Shown here one piece after another: positions 54,895 to 64,000 of a stretch of DNA of 64,000 nt. The DNA lies in assembly GCA_903933915.1 (NCBI GenBank), contig CAIZLW010000013.1:1-64000 (forward strand), given 5' to 3'. The notes beneath the pieces are model-generated. The model was given only the letters and a program-made list of their open reading frames with translations, did no database searches and was not told where the DNA came from. The position numbers and the translations under genes are program-made. Within the stretch, counting starts at the first letter, position 1. Every line of letters begins with the position of its first letter. The DNA is from an uncultured beta proteobacterium (GTDB taxonomy: Bacteria; Pseudomonadota; Gammaproteobacteria; Burkholderiales; SG8-41).

Positions 54895-55569
54895 TTGAGC
54901 GAAAAAATAGAGCTGGTGGTCTGCGACATGGCCGGCACTACGGTGCGCGACGCCGGGCAGGTGCCGCAGGCCTTTACATCGGCACTGGCCGCGCACGGCA
55001 TTCCGGTGACGCCGCAGGCGATCAACAGCCTGCGCGGCGCCTCCAAACGCCTGGCGATCCTTAATTTGATGCCCGAGGGCGGCGACCGGGCGCCGCGCGC
55101 CGCGCAGGTGTATACCACTTTCGTGCAGCATCTTGCACAGGTGTTCAAGGGTACGGTGGAACCGGTGCCGGGCGCGCGTGAGGCGATCGATGCGCTGCGC
55201 GCCCGTGGAGTGCGGATTGCGCTGAACACCGGTTTCGACCGCGAGACGACCGATCTGCTGCTCGAGGCGCTGCGCTGGCGCGACGGCATGGTTGATGCCG
55301 TGGTCTGCGGCGACGAAGTGACGCAGGGACGACCGGCGCCGTACATGATTTTCCATTGCATGGAGGCGACTGGCGTCACCGACGTGCGCCGCGTCGCCAA
55401 TGCCGGCGACACCGTGCTCGATCTGCAGGCGGGTCACAATGCCGGCGTTGCGCTCAACATTGGCGTGTTGTCCGGCGCGCACGGCCGCGACCAGATGCAG
55501 TTGCAGCCGCATACCCATCTGCTGAACAGCGTGGCAGAACTGCCAGAACTGCTGCGCAGTCACGCATAA
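54895..55569 (+). CDS. Phosphonatase-like HAD hydrolase
   Basis: A 224-residue HAD-superfamily phosphatase. The start is TTG at 54895 behind CAGGAG; the frame upstream lies inside the membrane-protein gene. The nucleophile Asp is in VVCDMAGTTVRD, the DxAGTT form of phosphonoacetaldehyde-hydrolase-like enzymes. IALNTGFDRETTDLLL gives motif II, and VANAGDTVLDLQAG gives the motif IV acid. Substrate unknown; no phosphonate genes are near. Confidence 0.85.
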   Translation: MSEKIELVVCDMAGTTVRDAGQVPQAFTSALAAHGIPVTPQAINSLRGASKRLAILNLMPEGGDRAPRAAQVYTTFVQHLAQVFKGTVEPVPGAREAIDALRARGVRIALNTGFDRETTDLLLEALRWRDGMVDAVVCGDEVTQGRPAPYMIFHCMEATGVTDVRRVANAGDTVLDLQAGHNAGVALNIGVLSGAHGRDQMQLQPHTHLLNSVAELPELLRSHA

Positions 55570-55635
55570 AAGACATCCGCAATAAAGTTCTTTGACCGTA
55601 CCCGTTATGAGCCGTACGGGCGTTAAAGTCCGTGC

Positions 55636-56565
55636 ATGCCAAACTTCATCGTCACTTTTTCAAGCGACACACATCCGATTTTTATCGTGCTGGCCGGCGT
55701 TGTTGTCGCAACATTGATCGGCGCCTCTACCCCGGTCCATGCGTCGTCCCGCCTGCAGATCGCAGGTGTGTCGCCGGCAGCAGTAACAGCGAACGTCAGC
55801 AACCCGGCGCGAGCCAAATCACGGGCCGAAACCGCCCGTCCACCTGCCGAACCCCTGCGCGCATTACACGTTGTGACCGCGCCCGGTGCGGGGCAGGAGG
55901 GTTATATCCACTACTGGGTGATCACGGCGCCGGATGGCGAGGAAGAAATCCAGGTCGGTGTCGAATTGCCCAATCAGCGCATCGCCTGGTCGTTTCCCGA
56001 ACTGGGGGTGCAGGTTCGCCCGTTTATTGCCGATGGCGAAGTCCAGGCCGGCGGCAAAGTGTTCCGAATCCAGTACCTATACGGCTTGCGGCCGTTTGCC
56101 ACGGATTCCGCGATGCGCAACCTGCGCGCGGCACTGGAATTTCGCGTGGCCTACTGGGTCGATAACGGCACGCCATACTGTCTGCTCAACGGCCAAGCCC
56201 GGGAAGTGTGCATGAGCTGCATGGGTTTTGCGATGCAGGTGCTGTTTCCGGGCAAGACGCCGGCCTATCCCGAGGTGCCGCGGGAGTTTCCGCGCATCGG
56301 CGCCGAACGGTATTACACCACCGAGGATCTGCTGCTCTATCTGACCGGGTTGCACAAACTGCCGACCGACGCTGCGCGACGGCAACAGATCATGACCATC
56401 AGCGCACCGCAGTCGCTGCAGGAGGAATTGATCCGGCTGTCAGCACTGGCGTCCGATGAGGCGCCGGTTGTTGCCGAGGCGGCCAAAACGCCTGCAAAAC
56501 GCCGGGTCAGCGCCCGAACGTCGCCGACCAAGCCTGCAGTAAAACGTCCGCCGTCGACCAGCTGA
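55636..56565 (+). CDS. Membrane-anchored or exported protein of unknown function
   Basis: A 309-residue protein that I do not recognise. One hydrophobic segment (about 15-34) serves as anchor or signal. The middle carries an immunoglobulin-like beta stretch and a cluster of cysteines (CLLNGQAREVCMSCMG) around residue 190. The C-terminus is Lys/Pro/Ala/Thr-rich (KTPAKRRVSARTSPTKPAVK), like histone H1 tails, and probably disordered. No Shine-Dalgarno is seen at 55636. It is convergent with the pseudouridine synthase gene. Confidence 0.65.
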   Translation: MPNFIVTFSSDTHPIFIVLAGVVVATLIGASTPVHASSRLQIAGVSPAAVTANVSNPARAKSRAETARPPAEPLRALHVVTAPGAGQEGYIHYWVITAPDGEEEIQVGVELPNQRIAWSFPELGVQVRPFIADGEVQAGGKVFRIQYLYGLRPFATDSAMRNLRAALEFRVAYWVDNGTPYCLLNGQAREVCMSCMGFAMQVLFPGKTPAYPEVPREFPRIGAERYYTTEDLLLYLTGLHKLPTDAARRQQIMTISAPQSLQEELIRLSALASDEAPVVAEAAKTPAKRRVSARTSPTKPAVKRPPSTS

Positions 56566-56570
56566 CCGCT

Positions 56571-57311
56571 TCAGAACTGTTCGTCGTCCCGCAGGTAACG
56601 CCACTGCCCTACGGGTAGATCGCCGAGCATGACCTTGCCGATGCGTACGCGCTTGAGGCCGGTGACGGTGAGCCCCACCAGTTCGCACATGCGGCGGATC
56701 TGGCGCTTTTTGCCCTGGCGCAGCACGAAGCGCAGCTGGTCCTGGTTTTGCCAGGACACCTGCGCCGGGCGCAGCGCTGTGCCGTCAAGCGACAGGCCAT
56801 GCTGCAGAAGGGCCAGGCTGTCTTTGGCGAGTTTGCCGGTGACCCGCACCAGGTATTCTTTTTCGATGCGCGAGTTTTCGCCGATCAGCTGTTTGGCAAT
56901 GCGCCCGTCCTGAGTCAGGATCAGCAGGCCGGTGGAGTCGATGTCGAGCCGGCCGGCGGGAGCCAGTCCGCGCAAATGCTGCGGGCCGAAGCGCAATTTG
57001 CTGCGGTCGCCGGTGTAGTGATTTTCCGCGGTGACCAGGGTGCTGGCCGGTTTGTAGTTGTTTTCCGCCTGGCCGGAGACGTAGCCGATCGGTTTATGCA
57101 GCAACAACGTGACCCGTGATTGCTGTTTTTCGCGCGCCGCCGCTGTCAGTGTGATGCCCTGGGTGGGCAGAATGCGGGTGCCCAGTTCGGTAACTGGAAC
57201 GCCGTCCACCAGCACCCAGCCGCGCTCGATATAGCTGTCGGCTTCGCGCCGGGAGCACAGACCCTGCTCCGACATCAACTTGGACAGGCGGATTTTTTCC
57301 ATGGTGGTCAT
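56571..57311 (-). CDS. RluF/RsuA-family pseudouridine synthase
   Basis: A 246-residue RNA-modifying enzyme. The N-terminal S4 domain ([26 protein letters not shown]) is followed by the catalytic [17 protein letters not shown] with the active Asp. The tail is [27 protein letters not shown], ending [17 protein letters not shown]. The end resembles RluF (23S U2604) more than RsuA, but specificity is uncertain. I start at ATG 57311; 57302 and 57350 are possible. Confidence 0.88.
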   Translation of the reverse strand: MTTMEKIRLSKLMSEQGLCSRREADSYIERGWVLVDGVPVTELGTRILPTQGITLTAAAREKQQSRVTLLLHKPIGYVSGQAENNYKPASTLVTAENHYTGDRSKLRFGPQHLRGLAPAGRLDIDSTGLLILTQDGRIAKQLIGENSRIEKEYLVRVTGKLAKDSLALLQHGLSLDGTALRPAQVSWQNQDQLRFVLRQGKKRQIRRMCELVGLTVTGLKRVRIGKVMLGDLPVGQWRYLRDDEQF

Positions 57312-57360
57312 GAACGCGGGATTGCTGCACACCATTGCGGGGTGCAACAAAACCTAATTT

Positions 57361-57393
57361 TGTAAGTTATTGTTTTTATTAACAATTTAATTT
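57361..57393 (+). repeat. AT-rich motif between the pseudouridine synthase gene and hemL
   Basis: TGTAAGTTATTG (57361-57372) followed by TTTTTATTAACAATTTAATTT shares its first 12 bases with the gltB leader motif and the TTGTTTTTATT core with 35443. It stands out in a GC-rich background. Relative to the genes here it points into the 3' end of hemL, so a simple leader function does not explain this copy. Confidence 0.4.
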
Positions 57394-57402
57394 CGCCGTA
57401 CA

Positions 57403-58680
57403 TCAAAATGCAGCAAAAATTTTTGCTGCGGCTTTGATCGTGCGGTCAATTTCCGCAGGGCCGTGAGCGGCAGATACAAATCCGGCCTCATAGGCCGACG
57501 GCGCCAGATAGATGCCTTCGGCCAGCATGGCATGGAAAAAGCGGTTGAAGGCATCCTTGTCGCATTGCATGACCTCGGCATAACTCATCGGCGGCGTTTC
57601 GCGGAAATAAAGGCCGAACATGCCGCCGATATTGCGCGCTGAAAACGGAATGCGATTGCCCTGTGCCGCTTCGGTCAGGCCGCTGCATAACTGGTGGGCG
57701 GTTGCCGCCAGTTTGTCGTAGAACCCCGGCGCCTGGATCAGTTTCAGCGTGGCCAGTCCGGCGGCAACGGCCACCGGATTGCCGGACAGCGTACCGGCCT
57801 GATACACCGGCCCCACCGGGGCGATGCACTGCATGATGTCACGACGGCCGCCGAAGGCGCCGACCGGCATGCCGCCGCCGATGACTTTGCCCAGCGTGGT
57901 CAGATCGGGCTTGATGCCGTACAGCGCCTGCGCGCCGCCCAGCGCTACACGGAAGCCGGTCATGACTTCGTCAAAAATCAGCACGGCGCCATGTTCGGTG
58001 CATAAGCGGCGCAGCAATTCGAGGAATCCGGGCTTGGGAGCGACCAGGTTCATATTGCCGACAACCGGTTCGACAATGACCGCAGCAATTGCTGAACCTT
58101 CGCGGCTGAAAGTTTCTTCCAGCGCCGCTTCATTGTTGTAATCGAGAACCAGGGTAAGCGCTGCCACTTCGGCTGGAACGCCTGCGGAGGAGGGCTGGCC
58201 GAAAGTCAGCGCACCCGAGCCGGCCTTGACCAGCAGCCCGTCGGCATGACCGTGGTAACAGCCTTCGAACTTGATAATTTTGCTGCGCCCGGTAAAACCA
58301 CGGGCGAGGCGGATCGCGCTCATCGTCGCTTCGGTGCCGGAACTGACCAGCCGCACCTGCTCCAGCGACGGCACCAGCTGCCGCAGCAAATCGGCCATCT
58401 CGATTTCAACCTCCGTTGGCGCGCCGAACGACAGACCGCGCTCGGCCGCCTGCTGCACGGCCCGCACCACGTCAGGATGGGCGTGGCCGCAGATCAGCGG
58501 ACCCCAGGAGCCGACGTAGTCGATGTAACTGTTGCCATCGGCATCCCATATCAGTGGCCCCTTGCCGCGCTGGAAAAAAAGCGGCGTGCCGCCGACGGAT
58601 TTGAATGCACGCACCGGCGAATTGACGCCGCCGGGAATGGCGAGTTGGGCATGGTTGAACAGTTTCTGGCTTTTTTTCAT
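57403..58680 (-). CDS. hemL: Glutamate-1-semialdehyde 2,1-aminomutase
   Basis: A 425-residue PLP enzyme that makes 5-aminolevulinate for haem. [15 protein letters not shown] opens the family pattern. The PLP region [16 protein letters not shown] and the Schiff-base lysine in [18 protein letters not shown] are intact. It implies the C5 pathway of haem synthesis. The ATG overlaps the thiE stop by one base. hemB and hemE in this window act downstream in the same pathway. Confidence 0.97.
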   Translation of the reverse strand: MKKSQKLFNHAQLAIPGGVNSPVRAFKSVGGTPLFFQRGKGPLIWDADGNSYIDYVGSWGPLICGHAHPDVVRAVQQAAERGLSFGAPTEVEIEMADLLRQLVPSLEQVRLVSSGTEATMSAIRLARGFTGRSKIIKFEGCYHGHADGLLVKAGSGALTFGQPSSAGVPAEVAALTLVLDYNNEAALEETFSREGSAIAAVIVEPVVGNMNLVAPKPGFLELLRRLCTEHGAVLIFDEVMTGFRVALGGAQALYGIKPDLTTLGKVIGGGMPVGAFGGRRDIMQCIAPVGPVYQAGTLSGNPVAVAAGLATLKLIQAPGFYDKLAATAHQLCSGLTEAAQGNRIPFSARNIGGMFGLYFRETPPMSYAEVMQCDKDAFNRFFHAMLAEGIYLAPSAYEAGFVSAAHGPAEIDRTIKAAAKIFAAF

Positions 58681-59306
58681 CAGTGCAATTCGAACAGGGA
58701 TTGAAATTCACGGGCCGCCGCTTCAATGTCGGGAGCGGAAAACACCGCCGAAATAACGGCGACGGCGTTGATGCCGGCGGTGATCAGTTGCGGTGCGTTG
58801 GCCGGCGTGATGCCGCCGATGCCGACGAGTGGAACTGTGAAGCGTTGGCTGGCACGGCCGATCAGATCAAGCGGCGGACGCACCGCATCCGGTTTGACGC
58901 CGGAAGCGAAAAAACTGCCAAAGGCGACATGATCGGCGCCGGCGGCCAGCGCCGCTTCCGCCAGTTCCAGGCGATCGTAACAGGATACGCCCAGCAGTTT
59001 GTCCGGACCGAGCCGGGCGCGCGCCGCAGCAATATCGCCGTCCTCGCCGCCGAGATGCAGCCCGGCGGCATCCACCGCCAGCGCGAGATCCAGATGGTCG
59101 TTGATGATCAGCGGCACGCCGCGTGCAGCACACAGCGCCTGCAGCGCGCGGGCTTGGGTCAGGCGCAATTGCGTTGACGCGGACTTGTTGCGGTATTGCA
59201 GGACACGGGCACCACCGGCGAGTGCCGCGCGCACGCGATACAGCAGATCGTCGGTATCAGCGAGATCCGGCGTGATCGCATACAACCCGGCGATCCGCGA
59301 GTTCAC
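58680..59306 (-). CDS. thiE: Thiamine-phosphate synthase
   Basis: A 208-residue TIM-barrel enzyme joining HMP-PP and thiazole phosphate. Motifs include [56 protein letters not shown] and [10 protein letters not shown]. Its start overlaps the thiD stop by four bases and its stop overlaps hemL by one, giving a thiD-thiE-hemL unit. Confidence 0.95.
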   Translation of the reverse strand: MNSRIAGLYAITPDLADTDDLLYRVRAALAGGARVLQYRNKSASTQLRLTQARALQALCAARGVPLIINDHLDLALAVDAAGLHLGGEDGDIAAARARLGPDKLLGVSCYDRLELAEAALAAGADHVAFGSFFASGVKPDAVRPPLDLIGRASQRFTVPLVGIGGITPANAPQLITAGINAVAVISAVFSAPDIEAAAREFQSLFELH

Positions 59307-60175
59307 GCTTGGGGTTCGCCGTCGCCTTCGGGCGCGCCGGGCTCGGCTTCGTCTTCGCGCGCCCAGAACAGGCGGTCGGGGATGTGCTGACCCATGCCCG
59401 GACGAAAGGCGAGCTTCAGCGATTGCCAGGTGTATTCCTGGGCGTCGCGCACCGCCTCCTGCATGTCGACGCCATTGGCGATGGTCGCGGCCAGCGCGGA
59501 AGCCAGTGTGCAGCCAGACCCATGGTAACTGCCGGTCAGGCGCGGCCAGGAATCGCTGCGCACCACGCCGTCGCTGTTGTACAGGGTATTGACGACCTCA
59601 CCGGTGTTTTCGTGGGTGCCGGTGATCAGCACGTATTCGCAGCCCGAAGCGAGGATGCGTTGCGCGCATTCCGCGAGATCGGGGTTGTCGTCGCCGTCTT
59701 CAGCATCATCCGCGGCGAGGCGACGAGCTTCAATGCTGTTCGGCGTGATGATGGTGGTCTGCGGAATCAGCAGTTCGCGGATTGCCGCCAGCATGTCTTC
59801 GGACGCGAGTTCATCGCCGCGTCCCGAGGCCAGCACCGGGTCGAGAATCAGCGGGATTTCGGGGTAATCGGAAACCACTTCGGCAACCGCAGCAACGGCT
59901 TCGAGACTGCCGAGCACGCCGATCTTGAATGCGGCGACCGGCATGTCTTCGAGAATGCAGCGCGCCTGGTCGGCGACCCATTCACCGTCGATCGGCAACA
60001 CGCCGTCGACGCCCATGGTGTCCTGCACCGTGATTGCGGTGACCACGGAAACCGGATGGCAACCCATGCTGGCAAGCGTCATGATGTCGGCTTGCAGTCC
60101 GGCGCCGCCGGTCGGATCGGTGGCGGCGAACACCATGACAATGGGCGGGGAATCAGTCATGCGCGAGGTAGTCAT
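59303..60175 (-). CDS. thiD: Hydroxymethylpyrimidine/phosphomethylpyrimidine kinase
   Basis: A ribokinase-fold kinase of about 285-290 residues in thiamine synthesis. The core starts VMVFAATDPTGGAGLQADIMTL, a variant of the SDSGGGAGIQAD signature. The C-terminal GSYHGSGCTLASALAATIA holds the catalytic Asp/GSGC region, with Ser in place of the usual Thr-Gly-Asp. An acidic tail ([18 protein letters not shown]) is added. The start falls in a tandem 15-base duplication giving two in-frame ATGs, 60175 and 60160. Confidence 0.9.
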   Translation of the reverse strand: MTTSRMTDSPPIVMVFAATDPTGGAGLQADIMTLASMGCHPVSVVTAITVQDTMGVDGVLPIDGEWVADQARCILEDMPVAAFKIGVLGSLEAVAAVAEVVSDYPEIPLILDPVLASGRGDELASEDMLAAIRELLIPQTTIITPNSIEARRLAADDAEDGDDNPDLAECAQRILASGCEYVLITGTHENTGEVVNTLYNSDGVVRSDSWPRLTGSYHGSGCTLASALAATIANGVDMQEAVRDAQEYTWQSLKLAFRPGMGQHIPDRLFWAREDEAEPGAPEGDGEPQA

Positions 60176-60287
60176 GCGCGAGGTTGGGCCCGGCGGTGGG
60201 ATGGGCTAAAATGACAGGGTTCACAACGAATTCACGACGAAGTTCCAGCCGATAGATTGTAGCTTACATTTAACACAGAAAACGCTG

Positions 60288-60473
60288 ATGACCACCGATA
60301 CCGGGCAGTACCGCAAATACATGTGCTTGATTTGCGGCTTCATTTACGACGAGGCCGCGGGTGCGCCTGACGAGGGCATCGCACCGGGCACCAAATGGGA
60401 AGACGTGCCGATGAACTGGACTTGTCCGGAGTGCGGCGCCCGCAAGGAAGACTTCGAGATGGTGCAGATCTGA
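60288..60473 (+). CDS. Rubredoxin
   Basis: A 61-residue iron protein with the two knuckles YMCLICGFIYDEAAG and NWTCPECGARKEDFE, whose four cysteines bind one Fe. The GIAPGTKWEDVP linker is standard. It carries single electrons to oxygenases or oxidoreductases. It diverges from thiD and is followed 16 bases later by gloA. Confidence 0.95.
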   Translation: MTTDTGQYRKYMCLICGFIYDEAAGAPDEGIAPGTKWEDVPMNWTCPECGARKEDFEMVQI

Positions 60474-60489
60474 CAGGAGGCTTGCACGC

Positions 60490-60882
60490 ATGAGACTGCT
60501 GCATACCATGATCCGCGTCGGCGACCTGCAACGCTCGATTGATTTCTACACCCAGGTGCTGGGCATGCGCCTGCTGCGCAAAAGCGATTACCCCAGCGGC
60601 CGTTTTACCAATGCCTTTGTCGGTTATGACGATGAGTCGCGCACCGCAGTGCTCGAACTGACGCACAACTGGGATACCGCGTCGTACGACATGGGCAGCG
60701 GCTTCGGCCATGTCGCGGTCGAGGTCGAGGATGCTTACAAGACCTGTGACGAAGTGAAAAAACGCGGCGGCAAAGTCACCCGTGAACCGGGCCCGATGAA
60801 GCACGGCGCGACGGTGATTGCGTTTGTCGAAGACCCCGACGGGTACAAAATCGAATTCGTACAGCGCAAGACTGCAAGCTAA
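60490..60882 (+). CDS. gloA: Lactoylglutathione lyase (glyoxalase I)
   Basis: A 130-residue metalloenzyme converting the methylglyoxal-glutathione hemithioacetal to S-lactoylglutathione. It opens MRLLHTMIRVGDLQRSIDFYTQVLGMRLLR; the metal ligands are His5, Glu56 region (VLELTHNW), His in GFGHVAVEV and Glu in YKIEFVQ. It has the nickel-type length. Its stop overlaps the convergent rsmA stop by a few bases. Confidence 0.95.
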   Translation: MRLLHTMIRVGDLQRSIDFYTQVLGMRLLRKSDYPSGRFTNAFVGYDDESRTAVLELTHNWDTASYDMGSGFGHVAVEVEDAYKTCDEVKKRGGKVTREPGPMKHGATVIAFVEDPDGYKIEFVQRKTAS

Positions 60883-61670
60883 GCCAGTGCGCTTACAGCA
60901 TCGGCGATCCGCACAAAATCCGCCACCGACAGCTCCTGTGCCCGGGCCCCGGCATTGATACCGAGTGCCGCCAGCTGTTCGGCCGATACCATGCCTTTCA
61001 GCGTGTTGCGCAGCGTCTTGCGTCGTTGCGAGAATGCACGGCTGACCACTTCGGCAAACAGTGTTTCGTTGCGTGCCGGATGCGGCAGCGGATGCAGCGG
61101 CGTCAGCCGGACCACCGCGGATTCAACCTTGGGCGCGGGATCAAACGAGTCGGCGGGTACGTCGATCAGCTTTTCCATGTCGAACCGGTATTGCAGCATC
61201 ACCGACAGCCGGCTGAATTCCGAATCACCCGGTGCGGCGACCATGCGTTCGACCACTTCCCGCTGCAGCATCACATGCACGTCGCGGATGTGGCGGGCAT
61301 AGGCGGCGAAGCGGAACAGCAGCGGCGTCGAGATGTTGTAGGGCAGGTTGCCGACCACGCGCAGGTCGTCTCCCAGCGCCGCAAAATCGAATTCGAGCAC
61401 GTCGCCTTCATGGATGACCAGGCGTTCCGGCGGATACAGTCCGTGCAGCCGGGCGATGAGGTCGCGGTCGATTTCGACAACCTGCAGGCGGTCCAGACGC
61501 GTGAGCAGCGGATCGGTCAGTGCACCGAGCCCGGGACCGATTTCAACCAGGTTGTCGCCCCGCCGTGGCATGATCACCGAGATGATGCTGGCAATGATGC
61601 CGTCGTCGATCAGAAAGTTCTGGCCAAACCGCTTGCGCGGAATGTGTCCGGCCGCGGAACGCATGGTCAC
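60879..61670 (-). CDS. rsmA: 16S rRNA dimethyladenosine transferase
   Basis: A 263-residue SAM-dependent enzyme that dimethylates two adenines near the 3' end of 16S rRNA. KRFGQNFLID, the SAM loop EIGPGLGALTDPLL, and the catalytic NLPYNISTPLLFR are all intact. It overlaps pdxA by four bases in the conserved surA-pdxA-rsmA order. Confidence 0.97.
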   Translation of the reverse strand: MTMRSAAGHIPRKRFGQNFLIDDGIIASIISVIMPRRGDNLVEIGPGLGALTDPLLTRLDRLQVVEIDRDLIARLHGLYPPERLVIHEGDVLEFDFAALGDDLRVVGNLPYNISTPLLFRFAAYARHIRDVHVMLQREVVERMVAAPGDSEFSRLSVMLQYRFDMEKLIDVPADSFDPAPKVESAVVRLTPLHPLPHPARNETLFAEVVSRAFSQRRKTLRNTLKGMVSAEQLAALGINAGARAQELSVADFVRIADAVSALA

Positions 61671-62659
61671 GCCGCGCGTTTGCTGCGTATGGCCAGTTCT
61701 GCAGCCAGTTCAATGGCGGCAATCAGGCTTTCGGGTTTGGCTTTGCCGGTGCCGGCCAGTTCGAGCGCCGTGCCGTGATCTACCGAGGTGCGGATGACCG
61801 GCAAGCCGAGCGTGATGTTGATGCCGCCGCCGAAGCTCGCATACTTGAGTACAGGCAGGCCCTGGTCGTGATACATCGCCAGCACGCAGTCGCAGTGCTT
61901 GAGGCGTTCGGGCTGGAACAGCGTATCGGCGGGCAGCGGGCCGATCAGGTGGTATCCCTCGCTGCGCAGTTTTTCCAGCACCGGCGTGATGACTTCAATC
62001 TCCTCGCGGCCGAGATGCCCGGATTCACCGGCATGCGGGTTAAGCCCGGCAACAATGATTCGGGGCTGGGGGATCGCGAAACGCCGCACCAGGTCGCTGC
62101 GCAGTACGCGCAGCGTACGTTCAAGACCCTCCCGGGTGACGGCGGCGGCGACTTCATGCAGCGGCAGGTGGGTGGTGGCCAGCGCGACACGCATGCCGCC
62201 GCCGGCGAGCATCATCACCACCTGCGGCGCATGCAATCGTTCCTGCAGGAACTCGGTGTGCCCGGTGAAGGGGATGCCGGCGTCGTTGATGATTCCCTTG
62301 TGCACCGGTGCTGTTGCCATTGCATCAAACAGGCCGTCGCGGCAACCGTCGGTGGCGATTTCCAGCGTGCGCAGCACGTAGCGGCTGTTGGCGGGGTCCA
62401 GGCGTCCGGCAGCAGCCTGTTTGTTGAGGGGAACATGCAGCACCGAGAACGCCGGCGCCGTATCGCGATCGACAAAACGCGGTGGTGTACCGGCAGTGCC
62501 CAGTTTCCGTGCCCGGGTATGTAACAGGGTTTCATCCGCGATGACCACGATGCGTGCGGGAAACACATGTCCGCTGATCATCGCGCACAGATCAGGGCCG
62601 ATGCCGGCGGGTTCGCCGGCAGTGACGGCAATGAGCGGGGTGTCAGGCGCGAGCGTCAT
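61667..62659 (-). CDS. pdxA: 4-hydroxythreonine-4-phosphate dehydrogenase
   Basis: A 330-residue NAD-dependent enzyme of pyridoxal phosphate synthesis. It opens TPLIAVTAGEPAGIGPDL. The metal-binding histidines lie in GHTEFLQERL and MYHDQGLPVLKYASFGGGIN, with GLNPHAGESGHLGREE between. It lies between surA and rsmA, as in most proteobacteria. Confidence 0.96.
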   Translation of the reverse strand: MTLAPDTPLIAVTAGEPAGIGPDLCAMISGHVFPARIVVIADETLLHTRARKLGTAGTPPRFVDRDTAPAFSVLHVPLNKQAAAGRLDPANSRYVLRTLEIATDGCRDGLFDAMATAPVHKGIINDAGIPFTGHTEFLQERLHAPQVVMMLAGGGMRVALATTHLPLHEVAAAVTREGLERTLRVLRSDLVRRFAIPQPRIIVAGLNPHAGESGHLGREEIEVITPVLEKLRSEGYHLIGPLPADTLFQPERLKHCDCVLAMYHDQGLPVLKYASFGGGINITLGLPVIRTSVDHGTALELAGTGKAKPESLIAAIELAAELAIRSKRAA

Positions 62660-62691
62660 GATCAGCCGGAGTTGAATTCGGCCCTGGCCGA

Positions 62692-64000
62692 TTAGTTGCG
62701 GTTTTCCAGCCGCTGCTCAACGTAGGCGCGGTCACGTAACTGGCGCACCCATTCCTGGTAAGCCTCGTCGGTTTTGCGCTCACGCAGGGTTTGCCGAGCG
62801 TTCATACGCTGCCCTTCCTGGGTCATGTCCTGGTTGCGCCGCTCCATGACCTGGATCAGGTGCCAGCCGAAAGGACTGCGCACCGGCCCGCTGATTTCGC
62901 CGGGTTTCAGTTCATCCATGGCGCGTTCGAACTCGGGCACCGTGTCGCCCGGAGACAGCCAGTTCAGGTCGCCGCCACGCGATGCACTGGTGTCTTCGGA
63001 GCGTGCCCGCGCCAGTTCGGCAAAATCCACCTTGTTGTCGAGGCGATCTTTCAATGCAAGTATGCGATTACGCGCTTCGGTTTCCGAAACCAGTTCGTTG
63101 GTCTTGACCAGGATGTGCCGAGCGCGGGTCTGCTGTACGACGATCGGCGCGGCGCCACCCCGCCGCTCGTTCAGGCGCAGGATATGAAACCCGTTGGGGC
63201 TGCGCAGCAGCTCGGTCAACTGGCCGGCCTGCAGCGGCCGCACCGCATCCAGGAACAGCGCCGGCAGCCGGCTGGTTTCACGCCAGCCGATCAGACCGCC
63301 TTGCAGGGCTTCCGGGCCGTCGGAGAAAGCCGCGGCGACCTGGCGGAAATCGGTGCCGCCTTTGATCTGCGCCAGCGCCTGTTCAGCGCGTTCACGACGC
63401 GCCTGCAACTGCTCTGGCGAGGCCTTTTCGGGAACCGCGATCAGAATATGCGATACGTTGAATTCGTCGCGTCCGGGCTGTGTCAGCTGGGTCTGGATGA
63501 AATTGTCGATTTCCGATTCGGTCACCACGATTTTTTGCGCGACCTCGCGTTCGCGCAGTCGCGACAAGGTGATTTCACTGCGGATGTCCTCGCGGAATTT
63601 GTCGTAAGGAACGTTGTCTTTAGCCAGCACGGTGCGCAACTCCGCTACGGTCATCTTGTTCTGTTCGGCAATCTTCACCATGGCCCGGTCCAGTTCGGCG
63701 TTATCGACACGCGTTCCGGTATCGCGGGCATGCTGCATCTGCACGCGGTCGTTGATCGTCCGCTCCAGCAACTGCTTCTCAAGGATCTGGCGCGCGGGCG
63801 GTTGCGTGCCCTGCTGCGCCAGTTGGCGCAGTGCGAAATCGACCCGCGCCGCCAGTTCGCGCTCAGTGATCACTTCGTCATTGACGACCGCAATGATGCG
63901 ATCGATGACGACGATCGCGTTTGGCTTGGCCTGCTGGGCTTGCGCAGTCGCGGCAATCAGTATCAGGCAGGCAGCAGTCAGTCGGAGGGCGGTTCGGAAG
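62692..64000 (-). CDS. surA: Periplasmic chaperone and prolyl isomerase SurA (5' end outside window)
   Basis: At least 435 residues; the start lies beyond the right edge. The visible N-terminal end reads through a hydrophobic signal (TALRLTAACLILIAATAQAQ) into RIIAVVNDEVITERELAARVD, the SurA chaperone opening. Two parvulin domains follow, with FNVSHILIAVPEKA and ARHILVKTNELVSE as their first strands. It escorts outer-membrane proteins to the Bam complex. lptD is expected just outside the window. Confidence 0.95.
   Translation of the reverse strand, partial: FRTALRLTAACLILIAATAQAQQAKPNAIVVIDRIIAVVNDEVITERELAARVDFALRQLAQQGTQPPARQILEKQLLERTINDRVQMQHARDTGTRVDNAELDRAMVKIAEQNKMTVAELRTVLAKDNVPYDKFREDIRSEITLSRLREREVAQKIVVTESEIDNFIQTQLTQPGRDEFNVSHILIAVPEKASPEQLQARRERAEQALAQIKGGTDFRQVAAAFSDGPEALQGGLIGWRETSRLPALFLDAVRPLQAGQLTELLRSPNGFHILRLNERRGGAAPIVVQQTRARHILVKTNELVSETEARNRILALKDRLDNKVDFAELARARSEDTSASRGGDLNWLSPGDTVPEFERAMDELKPGEISGPVRSPFGWHLIQVMERRNQDMTQEGQRMNARQTLRERKTDEAYQEWVRQLRDRAYVEQRLENRN

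Noticed and set aside
54895-55569. Phosphonate degradation locus around the HAD hydrolase
   Set aside because: The DxAGTT motif fits phosphonatase-like enzymes, but no phnW, transporter or C-P lyase genes accompany it, and YjdM (old name PhnA) is not a phosphonate enzyme.

Overview
The window reads as a chromosomal segment of a high-GC betaproteobacterium, probably Burkholderiales or a close relative. The evidence is the gene order ponA / pilMNOPQ-aroK-aroB-dgt-gltB-gltD, a System II (ResB/ResC) cytochrome c maturation pair next to a dihaem cytochrome c4, and orphan Bug-type receptors of the tripartite tricarboxylate transporter family. Genus cannot be decided from sequence alone. No rRNA, tRNA, CRISPR array, prophage or insertion sequence was seen.

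Left part (1-32.6 kb) is core genome. On the minus strand: the end of an SDR gene, two tandem DsbA-like genes, an FtsN-like SPOR protein, argS, priA, hemE, gltD, gltB, dgt, aroB, aroK and the type IV pilus operon pilMNOPQ. The penicillin-binding protein 1A gene diverges from pilM. Next come an unrecognised protein, hemB, a probable small RNA, engB, cytochrome c4, resB/resC, a glycerophosphodiester phosphodiesterase and a secreted SH3-like protein. The priA-hemE gap holds two consensus DnaA-box 9-mers and an AT-rich patch.

Middle part (32.7-51.6 kb) is accessory metabolism and the most interesting stretch. A GntR/FCD regulator faces an operon across a shared 10-2-10 palindrome that overlaps both -35 boxes. 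The operon encodes a free-standing 73-residue biotin carrier, two different carboxyltransferases, a biotin carboxylase, an ATP-grasp subunit and a CoA-binding/phosphohistidine subunit of an ADP-forming acyl-CoA ligase. After a CysB-like LysR regulator there is a second, partly paralogous cluster: an SDR that has lost its catalytic residues, a second 73-residue biotin carrier, a second CoA-ligase alpha subunit, a third carboxyltransferase and a Bug receptor. This second set has no biotin carboxylase and no ATP-grasp partner, so it may borrow these from the first. I infer a modular system that imports a carboxylic acid, activates it to its CoA ester and (de)carboxylates it through biotin. The substrate is unknown. 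A degraded SoxD-like cytochrome gene, an atypical iron-alcohol dehydrogenase homologue, YjdM, an exported glutaredoxin, another Bug receptor and a beta-hydroxyacid dehydrogenase follow.

Right part (51.7-64 kb) returns to small envelope or unknown proteins, a periplasmic solute-binding protein, a FlK-like thioesterase, a phosphonatase-like HAD hydrolase, an RluF/RsuA-type pseudouridine synthase, hemL-thiE-thiD, rubredoxin and glyoxalase I, and the conserved surA-pdxA-rsmA group, with surA running off the right edge. Recurrent AT-rich motifs in gene leaders and one CACAGAG-type inverted repeat are the only dispersed repeats noticed.
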